From Flavihumibacter sp. ZG627 (lineage in GTDB: Bacteria > Bacteroidota > Bacteroidia > Chitinophagales > Chitinophagaceae), in contig NZ_JPHF01000002.1 of NCBI RefSeq assembly GCF_000814325.1, forward strand, positions 707,930 through 771,929: a stretch of DNA of 64,000 nt. The letters are read 5' to 3'. Of this stretch, positions 46,013 to 53,395 are shown piece after piece (the first letter of the stretch is position 1; each line of letters begins with the position of its first letter). Below the pieces are notes generated by a model that was given only the letters and a program-made list of their open reading frames with translations, was not told where the DNA came from and did no database searches. The translations under genes were made by a program, and so were the position numbers.

Positions 46013-47641
46013 ATGAGCTTTACCATAAGGCTGCTGTGGATCGTGATGGTTATGTTGCCAATTGCGGCAGCGTCCCAGATTACAACTCTGCCTCCCAATG
46101 ATACCACGCAGGTTGTACAGATCAAAAAAGCGGACCGGCTCCGTTACGAAAAAAAAGATTCCCTCACAGAATTGCAGATGCTGGCGGGCAATGTATTCCT
46201 TCAGCAGGATGATACAAAATTTTACTGCGACAGCGCCGTCATCGACCGCAAGAATAATATCGTAGAAGCTTTCGGTAATGTACATATCAATGATGCCGAC
46301 AGCATTCATACCTATAGCCAGTATCTTATCTATTATTCAGACAGGAAAGTTGCCTACCTGAAAAAAAATGTAAAGCTCACCGATGGAAAGGGTGTGCTTA
46401 CCACCAATGAGCTGGAGTATAATACTGATTCAAAGATCGGTACATATACTAAGGGAGGTAAGGTGGTAAGTGGCAATACGGTACTTACCAGTGAAGAAGC
46501 CACTTATTATGGCGACATGAATGATGTGTATTTCAAAAAGAATGTGAAGATGCGCGATCCGCAATATGATCTAGATACCGATTCACTCTTATATAATACC
46601 GATTCACAGATCGCCACCTTTGTTACCAAAACACATATAAGGGCCGATTCCGGCAGAAGGGATATAGTTACTTCGGAAGGATATTATGATCTCAAAAACA
46701 AGAATGCAAAATTCGGAAGCAGGCCAGTTATAAAAGATGGCAGTACCACGGTTATTGGAGATGAAGTGGGATTTGATGATGTAACGGGTGAGAGCTTCGC
46801 GAGGGGTAATGCCGTGTTCCGTGATTCGGCACAGGGTATCGCGATACTGGCAAATGACCTGCAGGCCAACAGCAAGAAGAATACCATGCTGGCCACTATG
46901 CGACCGGTGATGATCATCATGCAGGAAAAGGATTCTATTTATATAACGGCAGATACGCTATTTACAGGTCGGCTAACGGATAAGGCGAACTATGAAAAAA
47001 CATATTTACAGGATACATTAAAACAAACGGTGGTACTTGATGCAGGTGATACAACTAACCGTAACCGTTATTTCCAGGCCTGGCATAAGGTGAGAATATT
47101 CTCTGATTCACTACAGGCCGTATGCGACAGCATGTTCTATTCAGGAGTGGATTCTGTGTTCAGGTTATTTCATGAACCTATTGCCTGGGCCAGTGGAAGC
47201 CAGGTAACCGGTGACACTATGCTGTTATATACACGGAACAAAAAAGCAGAGCGCATCCAGGTATTTGATAATGGGATGCTGATCAATAAAACAGGGTTAA
47301 ATTATTATAACCAGTTAAGGGGAAATACCATCAACGGATATTTTGTAGATGGAGCCATTGATTATATGCGGGCAAAGGGTTCATCGGAGAGTATCTACTA
47401 TGCACAGGATGAAGACAGCGCCTATGTTGGCGTTAACCGCGCCACTGCTGATATCATTGATATGTTCTTCAGTAACCAGGAGTTGAACCGGGTTGTTTTC
47501 CGCAGCGAAGTAACCGGTACGATGTCACCATTCAGGCAGGTAAATCATGATGAAATGAGGTTAAGAAGTTTTCAATGGCGTGATAATCGAAGGCCAAAGA
47601 CTAAATTTGAGCTATTCGAAGATCCTGTAACTGAACAATAG
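46013..47641 (+). CDS. OstA/LptA-like protein
   Basis: This 542-residue exported protein has a signal peptide (ends AAAS). It has repeated jelly-roll strands of the OstA/LptA/LptC type (LQMLAGNVFLQQDDTKFYCD, NIVEAFGNVHINDADSIHTY, VYFKKNVKMRDP). LptA-like proteins form the bridge carrying LPS across the periplasm to LptD. This one is far longer than E. coli LptA (about 185 residues), so several OstA units are fused. It follows mlaD by 4 bp and precedes nhaA by 1 bp, implying one transcript. Its proximity to lptD fits a role in LPS transport. Confidence 0.85.
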   Translation: MSFTIRLLWIVMVMLPIAAASQITTLPPNDTTQVVQIKKADRLRYEKKDSLTELQMLAGNVFLQQDDTKFYCDSAVIDRKNNIVEAFGNVHINDADSIHTYSQYLIYYSDRKVAYLKKNVKLTDGKGVLTTNELEYNTDSKIGTYTKGGKVVSGNTVLTSEEATYYGDMNDVYFKKNVKMRDPQYDLDTDSLLYNTDSQIATFVTKTHIRADSGRRDIVTSEGYYDLKNKNAKFGSRPVIKDGSTTVIGDEVGFDDVTGESFARGNAVFRDSAQGIAILANDLQANSKKNTMLATMRPVMIIMQEKDSIYITADTLFTGRLTDKANYEKTYLQDTLKQTVVLDAGDTTNRNRYFQAWHKVRIFSDSLQAVCDSMFYSGVDSVFRLFHEPIAWASGSQVTGDTMLLYTRNKKAERIQVFDNGMLINKTGLNYYNQLRGNTINGYFVDGAIDYMRAKGSSESIYYAQDEDSAYVGVNRATADIIDMFFSNQELNRVVFRSEVTGTMSPFRQVNHDEMRLRSFQWRDNRRPKTKFELFEDPVTEQ

Positions 47642-47642
47642 T

Positions 47643-48833
47643 ATGGAAGTGATACCTACTTTAAGAAACATCATCCGCAAGCAACTCATCTCTCCTATCC
47701 AGGAATTCATCAAAGACAGCCGGGCAGTTGGAATCACTTTACTGGCCTGCACCATCCTGTCTTTGATTCTGGCGAACAGTTCTGTGAGTGAAAACTATAT
47801 TCAACTTATTGAAACGGAATTTCATTTTCCTTCCTGGCTTCATCTCCCCCATTCAATTTTGCACTGGATCAATGATGCATTGATGGCGCTTTTCTTTTTT
47901 CTGGTAGGGATGGAAATTAAGCGGGAGCTACTCATCGGTGAACTTTCTTCAGTAAAAAAAGCCGCCCTCCCCATAGCGGCAGCATTAGGGGGAATGGTGG
48001 TTCCGGCATTTATTTACATTGCGCTCAATGCCGGTACAACACACCAGGCCGGATGGGGAATTCCTATGGCAACTGATATTGCCTTTTCACTTGGAGTGGC
48101 CTCCCTGCTTGGTGCTCGTGTACCGGTAACCCTTAAGATATTTTTGATGGCACTGGCCATTATTGATGACCTGGGAGCCATTCTGGTAATTGCTGTATTT
48201 TATGGAGGAGATATCAGCTGGACCTGGCTTTTGGTTGCCGCAGCTGTACTGGCCATCATCTGGATAATTCACAGGTTCCGTTATTACCGGTGGTGGATCA
48301 TAGTATTTGGTGGCATACTGCTCTGGTACTGCATCTTTAACAGTGGTATCCATGCAACAATCGCGGGCGTACTCATCGCTTTTTTGGTACCGCTTGAAAA
48401 ACTGGGCGACTATGAACATAATCTTCACGACCCCGTGAATTTTATCATCCTTCCGCTTTTTGCACTTGCCAATACCGCCATTATTCTTCCTGATAATATG
48501 GGGGCAGCACTTGGCACTACTTTGAGCTGGGGGGTACTGGCCGGACTTGTTCTGGGTAAACCCCTGGGAATCACCATTTTTTCCTGGGCTACCATCCAGT
48601 CTAAATTGGGTGAGATGCCGGGGGGTACCAACTGGACCCAACTAATTGGGATGGGAGCCCTGGCAGGAATCGGATTTACCATGTCGATCTTTATTACGAT
48701 GCTCGCATTCAATGACCTGAACCAACAGAATATTGCTAAACTGGCTATTCTCATTGGCGCAATCGTTTCGATCATTCTCGGTTTGCTATTACTTTACCGT
48801 GGATCAAAGCAGATAAAAAAATCCTCGGCATAA
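47643..48833 (+). CDS. nhaA: Na+/H+ antiporter NhaA
   Basis: This 396-residue protein has about 12 membrane helices. Key residues are seen in PMATDIAFSLGVASLLG (Asp equivalent to the functional D133) and AIIDDLGAILVIAVFY (paired Asp of the cation site). GMEIKRELLIGEL is a family marker. It exports sodium in exchange for protons and supports pH and salt homeostasis. It starts 1 bp after the OstA-like gene and is probably transcribed with it. A 163-bp gap without a visible gene follows before the DeoR-family regulator. Confidence 0.95.
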   Translation: MEVIPTLRNIIRKQLISPIQEFIKDSRAVGITLLACTILSLILANSSVSENYIQLIETEFHFPSWLHLPHSILHWINDALMALFFFLVGMEIKRELLIGELSSVKKAALPIAAALGGMVVPAFIYIALNAGTTHQAGWGIPMATDIAFSLGVASLLGARVPVTLKIFLMALAIIDDLGAILVIAVFYGGDISWTWLLVAAAVLAIIWIIHRFRYYRWWIIVFGGILLWYCIFNSGIHATIAGVLIAFLVPLEKLGDYEHNLHDPVNFIILPLFALANTAIILPDNMGAALGTTLSWGVLAGLVLGKPLGITIFSWATIQSKLGEMPGGTNWTQLIGMGALAGIGFTMSIFITMLAFNDLNQQNIAKLAILIGAIVSIILGLLLLYRGSKQIKKSSA

Positions 48834-48996
48834 AATAAACTCTACCCGCAAAATCATGCAACAGAAATGGTGGAATTACTGTAGTTTATACTAGATTTAT
48901 CCAACATTATTGATAACTGCTAATTCACCGCTTTGCAAGTTTCATCAGGTATATGCGTTATTCAGATGTATTGATTTTTCATTAGCAACAGAGTTT

Positions 48997-49746
48997 ATGT
49001 TAAAACGAGAGCGCCAGGCCATAATACTGCATAAGATCAATCTGCATAATAAGATCCTGTCAACCGAGCTTTGTAAGGAAATGGGGGTGTCGGAAGATAC
49101 CATGCGCCGCGACTTACAGGAGCTATCTGACCAGGGTAAACTTATCAAAGTACATGGAGGAGCATTATCGCACTCCTTCAGCCAGGTGAACTTCATGCCC
49201 AGCACGGTTTATTCACAGGCAAACAAGGCCATCATTGCCAGGAAAGCAGCCAGCCTCATTAAGGATGGCATGTTTGTACTTACCAGTGGTGGCACTACTA
49301 TCCTGGAACTTGCCAGGGCCCTCCCACCCGGCTTAAAAGCCACTTTTATCTGCGGCAGCATACCCACGGTGCTGGAGTATATGAAGCATCCCAGTATAGA
49401 TGTTGTGGTAATAGGGGATAAGGTTTCTAAAAACTCACGCATAACAGTGGGTGCGGAAGCCATCAACCAGATCAGGCGCATCAAAGCCGACCTTTGCTTC
49501 CTGGGAGTAAATGCCATTGATCTTCAACATGGAGTAACCGATAACGACTGGGATGTGGTGATGATCAAAAGAGCTATGATCGAAGCCTCCCAGAAACTGG
49601 TCTGCCTCACCATCGCTGAAAAAATGAACAGCTTCCAGCCGCTCCATATCTGTGACCTTGCCGATGTAGATATTCTTGTGACTGAACTGGATGCCTCCCA
49701 CCCATCCATGCAACCATACCTGGAAGCCGGTATACAGGTATTATAA
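48997..49746 (+). CDS. DeoR/GlpR family transcriptional regulator
   Basis: This 249-residue protein has an N-terminal HTH (about 8-55; STELCKEMGVSEDTMRRDLQELSDQG) and a C-terminal sugar-phosphate-sensing domain with LTSGGTTILELARAL, DVVVIGDKVSKNSR and LCFLGVNAID. Members repress sugar catabolism genes and sense phosphorylated sugars. The ATG at 48997 is chosen because conserved sequence (MLKRERQAIIL) begins there. No sugar gene is adjacent, so the regulon is not apparent. Its stop lies 14 bp from the convergent SpmA-SpmB-like gene. Confidence 0.9.
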   Translation: MLKRERQAIILHKINLHNKILSTELCKEMGVSEDTMRRDLQELSDQGKLIKVHGGALSHSFSQVNFMPSTVYSQANKAIIARKAASLIKDGMFVLTSGGTTILELARALPPGLKATFICGSIPTVLEYMKHPSIDVVVIGDKVSKNSRITVGAEAINQIRRIKADLCFLGVNAIDLQHGVTDNDWDVVMIKRAMIEASQKLVCLTIAEKMNSFQPLHICDLADVDILVTELDASHPSMQPYLEAGIQVL

Positions 49747-49760
49747 GATGATAAACCTGT

Positions 49761-50999
49761 CTATTTGAAAAATATATAGGCGATTATGATGGCCGCGATC
49801 ACCCCGATAAAATCGGCGATCATTCCAGCCCAGATTGAATAACGCACCCGCTTTATACCCACACTTCCAAAATAAAGAGCGATGATATAAAAGGTGGTAT
49901 CGGCCGAACCCTGGAATATACTAGCCGCCAGTCCGGGGAAGGAATCAGGTCCCAGCTCCGGATTTTTGAAGATATCCAGCATCAATCCCCGCGCGCCACT
50001 ACCGCTGAAAGGTTTCATGATAGCCACCGGAAGCGCCGGCACAAAAGAAGTATCAAATCCAAGGGCTGAGATGACCCAGGCAAAAGCATTGATCACATAA
50101 TCAAGAGCTCCTGAATCGCGGAATACCCTGATACCCACCAGCATACCTACCAGGTAGGGAATGATCTTAAGCACAACATCAAAACCATTTTTAGCCCCTT
50201 CAATAAAGGCATCGAACACCGCCACTTTTTTCCAGGCCCCTCCTATTATAAAACTCACCACAATCACAAAGAGCAGCATATTACCCACGATCTTTGAAAA
50301 CACTTCTTTTGATTCGGGCGACAAACTGTTCACATAGAAAAGCATCACGCCCACGGCTGCCAGCGCTGCCAGCACCCATCCCAATAATACAATGTCCCAC
50401 TTGATCTTCTGCCAGATGCTCACCACAATTACACTGGCCAGGGTGGTCATCAGGGTTCCTATCACGCAGGGGATAAATATGGAGGCGGGGGCAACACTCC
50501 CCGCAGAAATACGGTAGGCTATAATGGTGAGGGGTATAAGGGTGAGTCCGGAGGTATGTAGCACCAGGAACATGATCTGCGCATTGGTAGCCCTTTCTTT
50601 TTCGGGGTTAAGGGTCTGCAGGCTTTCCATTGCTTTGAGTCCAAAGGGAGTTGCCGCATTATCTAGCCCCAGGAGGTTGGCGGAAAAATTCATCACCATT
50701 TGTCCCATGGCCGGGTGCTTATCCGGAACCTCGGGGAAGATGCGCTTCATCAGCGGGTTTAGCAGCTTCGCAAGCACATTCACCGCCCCCGCCTTCTCCG
50801 CGATATTTAATAGTCCAAGGAAGAAAACCATGGTACCCGTGAGCGGAAAAGCCACATCAAGAACAGATGATTTTGCTGAATCAAAAATGCCATCCGCCAG
50901 TTTCTTGAAGATCTCCACATCACCAAAGGCAATGAGCTTAACCAGGGCAACAATAAACGCAATCACAAAAAAGGCTATCCAGACAATATTCAGCGCCAT
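49761..50999 (-). CDS. SpmA-SpmB-like fusion, nucleoside recognition (Gate) domain protein
   Basis: This 412-residue polytopic membrane protein holds two Gate-domain halves. The first (about 1-190) contains AFPLTGTMVFFLGLLNIAEKAG and LGLDNAATPFGLKAM, as in SpmA. The second (about 250-412) has PYLVGMLVGIRVFRDSG, MKPFSGSGARGLMLD and FQGSADTTFYIIALY, as in SpmB. In Bacillus these are separate spore-maturation proteins; this lineage does not sporulate, so another transport role is likely. It stands alone between convergent and divergent neighbours. The substrate is unknown. Confidence 0.88.
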   Translation of the reverse strand: MALNIVWIAFFVIAFIVALVKLIAFGDVEIFKKLADGIFDSAKSSVLDVAFPLTGTMVFFLGLLNIAEKAGAVNVLAKLLNPLMKRIFPEVPDKHPAMGQMVMNFSANLLGLDNAATPFGLKAMESLQTLNPEKERATNAQIMFLVLHTSGLTLIPLTIIAYRISAGSVAPASIFIPCVIGTLMTTLASVIVVSIWQKIKWDIVLLGWVLAALAAVGVMLFYVNSLSPESKEVFSKIVGNMLLFVIVVSFIIGGAWKKVAVFDAFIEGAKNGFDVVLKIIPYLVGMLVGIRVFRDSGALDYVINAFAWVISALGFDTSFVPALPVAIMKPFSGSGARGLMLDIFKNPELGPDSFPGLAASIFQGSADTTFYIIALYFGSVGIKRVRYSIWAGMIADFIGVIAAIIIAYIFFK

Positions 51000-51020
51000 A
51001 TTAATGAATTGAAGAAACGA

Positions 51021-51051
51021 TTCGGGAAAATAAGGAATCTATCTATCTTTG
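51021..51051 (+). promoter_or_regulatory. Bacteroidota-type promoter of ychF
   Basis: TTCG at 51021-51024 (near-match to TTTG) is separated by 19 bp from TATCTTTG at 51044-51051, a perfect TAnnTTTG. Initiation near 51057 gives a leader of about 35-40 nt to the ATG at 51094. Confidence 0.65.
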
Positions 51052-51093
51052 CGGCCCGAAACAGAAAGAAATACATCTCAAATAAATCAATAC

Positions 51094-52194
51094 ATGGGCT
51101 TACAAGCAGGTATAGTAGGATTACCAAATGTGGGTAAATCAACCTTATTCAATGCAGTTAGCATCAGCGCTAAAGCGCAGGCAAGCAACTACCGGTTTTG
51201 TACAATAGAACCCAATGTTGGATTGGTGGATGTTCCGGATGAGCGTATCGATAAGCTGGCTGAACTGGTGAAGCCCAACAGAACGGTGCCAACACAGATC
51301 GAGTTGGTTGATATTGCGGGACTGGTAAAAGGTGCCAGCAAAGGCGAAGGACTTGGAAATAAATTCCTGGCAAATATCCGTGAGGTGGATGCCATCGTAC
51401 ATGTGATCCGTTGTTTTGAGGATGAGAATATTTTAAGAGATGAAGGTCCGATCAACCCTGTTAATGATAAAGGAATTATTGATACAGAATTACAGTTGAA
51501 GGATATCGAGAGTGTGGAGAAGAAATTACAGCGTACAGAGAAACTGATCCGCACCGGCGATGCAAAGATCAAGGCCGAACTGGAAGTATTAAAAACCTGT
51601 TATGCGCATCTTGAATCAGGAAAGAATATCAGGGAGCTGAATCTCAGTAAAGAAGATCGTACAGCAATTGCTGATCTCTTTTTGCTTACAGAAAAGCCGG
51701 TGCTCTATGTTGCCAATGTTGATGAAGCGTCTATGCATACGGGTAATAAATATTCAGAGGCGTTGAAAGCTGCTGTTGCTGTTGAAGGTGCGGATGTGAT
51801 CATCATGAACAACAGCATTGAGCAGCAGATCGCGGAACTGGAAGACCTTGATGACCGCGCGCTTTTTATGGATGAATATAAAATGACCGAGCCTGCATTG
51901 AATAAGCTGATCCGCTCAGTTTACAAATTACTGAGACTGCAAACCTATTTCACGGCGGGTGTGCAGGAAGTAAGGGCCTGGACCATCCAGGAGGGCTGGA
52001 AAGCCCCACAGGCGGCCAGTGTGATCCATACTGATTTTGAGAAAGGATTTATCAAGGCAGAAGTGATCGCTTATGAAGATTATGTTCAGTACGGATCTGA
52101 ATCTGCCTGTCGCGATGCAGGAAGGCTACGCATCGAAGGAAAAGAATACCTGGTGAAGGATGGGGATGTGATGCATTTCAGGTTTAATGTTTAA
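51094..52194 (+). CDS. ychF: YchF-family Obg-like ATPase
   Basis: This 366-residue protein has an N-terminal G domain with GLPNVGKSTLFNAV (P-loop), the switch II region DIAGLVKGASKGEG, and the YchF-specific NVDE in place of the NKxD guanine motif, which explains its preference for ATP. A coiled-coil insertion (about 130-200) and a C-terminal TGS-like domain (TYFTAGVQEVRAWTIQEG and later) follow. YchF binds ribosomes and is linked to redox stress. ATG 51094 is preferred; an upstream in-frame ATG would precede the conserved start by 15 codons and overlap the promoter. Confidence 0.96.
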   Translation: MGLQAGIVGLPNVGKSTLFNAVSISAKAQASNYRFCTIEPNVGLVDVPDERIDKLAELVKPNRTVPTQIELVDIAGLVKGASKGEGLGNKFLANIREVDAIVHVIRCFEDENILRDEGPINPVNDKGIIDTELQLKDIESVEKKLQRTEKLIRTGDAKIKAELEVLKTCYAHLESGKNIRELNLSKEDRTAIADLFLLTEKPVLYVANVDEASMHTGNKYSEALKAAVAVEGADVIIMNNSIEQQIAELEDLDDRALFMDEYKMTEPALNKLIRSVYKLLRLQTYFTAGVQEVRAWTIQEGWKAPQAASVIHTDFEKGFIKAEVIAYEDYVQYGSESACRDAGRLRIEGKEYLVKDGDVMHFRFNV

Positions 52195-52195
52195 T

Positions 52196-52227
52196 AAAAA
52201 TGCTACCAGCTTCCTGGTAGCATTTTT
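52196..52227. terminator. bidirectional terminator between ychF and the fasciclin gene
   Basis: AAAAATGCTACCAG and CTGGTAGCATTTTT form a perfect 14-bp stem with a 4-nt loop. The A and T ends supply T-tracts on both strands. It starts 2 bp after the ychF stop and also lies downstream of the convergent fasciclin-domain gene. Confidence 0.92.
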
Positions 52228-52254
52228 ATTATAACTCTTTTCATACGTGATCTC

Positions 52255-52281
52255 TCCATCCCTCCATCTCTCCATCCCTCC
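52255..52281 (-). repeat. 27-bp GGAGGGATGGAGAGAT-type repeat, copy 2
   Basis: This is an exact inverted copy of 41223-41249, 11 kb away. It lies between the ychF terminator and the stop codon of the fasciclin-domain gene, again at a convergent junction. Octamer units GGAGGGAT/GGAGAGAT extend a few bases further on both sides. Confidence 0.8.
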
Positions 52282-52282
52282 A

Positions 52283-53353
52283 CTAGGGCATTTGCGGCAA
52301 CAACACCTGGTCGATTTTATGCAACACCCCATTCACAGCATGCTTGTCAGATGTGGCGAAATCAATTTTTGATGGTGTTGGATTTACATTGCCTTTTACC
52401 GTTTTAGCAAAAGGAAAGCTGGCATCAATTGTTACCGGAGGCATTGGTGTTGGCCCGATCAATGTTTCGTAAGTACGGCTTTCCATATTCGCCTGGAATA
52501 TCCGCTGTGCAGGAACCCCATTGATAGCAAGAACATGGTAGGCAACAATTCCCCTGACCGTCCGAACCGGCAACATTGCAAATACTGCGGGGTCAGCAGG
52601 TAATTTCAGGAAAGTAAGTAATGCTTTGAAAGCATCATCGGTGGGAGCAAAAAGTGTAATATTCGGGAAAGCATAATTAAGCAGTGAATCGATTTTGCTT
52701 AATCCCACAGATCCGGAATCTGCGCGGGCTATGGCTGCACGCAGAAATGACAACTGCGGATCAGCAGCAATCAATCCCTTCATGGTAGTTGAAGGAGGCA
52801 GCACTACGCCATAAACATCATGGATTACACCATTGGCAGCTAAACGATCTACCGCTGTTACGGGTACATTATTAACATAAGCGCCTGTTGCCCTTTTTGA
52901 AGGGAAGGTACTCATCTTGAACAGCGGCTGTGTAGCCAGCGGCTGCAACAAAGTTGGCATCTGCACATTTGGTGCAGGTAAACCCGGAATAGCTGCTGTA
53001 GGTAATGCCTGTGGAATTACATGATAACTCATGATAGCTCTTAGCTGTGGTACGGGCAATCCATTGATCATTGCCTCAGAAACGCCCGACCTTGCCATGG
53101 CTTCATTATCGGGTGCAAAGAGCGTGAACTTGCTTAATTTATTACCCAGCAAATCCATCAATCCCGCCCTGGTCAATCCAAGTTTAAGGAGCGAATACTT
53201 TGCATCAGTATCAACAATCTCGCGAATGGTTTGTCCCGATGGATTAGCCGGTTCAAGAGGTTCTGCCTCTTCAATTTTATTACAGGCAGTCTGGCTGAGG
53301 AGCGTTAACGCAACCAGGGCCATGCCGGTGAATTTCTTTATATATGTAAACAT
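52283..53353 (-). CDS. lipoprotein with two fasciclin (FAS1) domains
   Basis: This 356-residue protein has a lipoprotein signal (LLSQTAC, Cys about 24). FAS1 domain 1 spans about 50-190 (KFTLFAPDNEAM, IMSYHVIPQ) and FAS1 domain 2 about 195-350 (NITLFAPTDDAFKALL, GIVAYHVLAINGVPAQ, ending AVNGVLHKIDQVLLP). FAS1 domains mediate adhesion or ligand binding. It starts 42 bp after the TonB receptor gene on the same strand, so it is probably its surface lipoprotein partner, in the position usually taken by SusD. That role is inference. The ATG at 53353 is chosen because it begins the signal peptide. Confidence 0.88.
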   Translation of the reverse strand: MFTYIKKFTGMALVALTLLSQTACNKIEEAEPLEPANPSGQTIREIVDTDAKYSLLKLGLTRAGLMDLLGNKLSKFTLFAPDNEAMARSGVSEAMINGLPVPQLRAIMSYHVIPQALPTAAIPGLPAPNVQMPTLLQPLATQPLFKMSTFPSKRATGAYVNNVPVTAVDRLAANGVIHDVYGVVLPPSTTMKGLIAADPQLSFLRAAIARADSGSVGLSKIDSLLNYAFPNITLFAPTDDAFKALLTFLKLPADPAVFAMLPVRTVRGIVAYHVLAINGVPAQRIFQANMESRTYETLIGPTPMPPVTIDASFPFAKTVKGNVNPTPSKIDFATSDKHAVNGVLHKIDQVLLPQMP

Positions 53354-53395
53354 GTTTCTTGATTTGATTTTCAACAAATACGGTACCATCATCAG

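Noticed and set aside
49761..50999. Reading the SpmA-SpmB-like protein as evidence of sporulation
   Set aside because: No other sporulation gene is visible and the phylum does not form endospores.
52126..52332. 68-codon minus-strand frame containing GGMERWRDGE
   Set aside because: It is a translation of the G/A-rich repeat plus the ychF 3' end and the terminator; no sign of a real gene.
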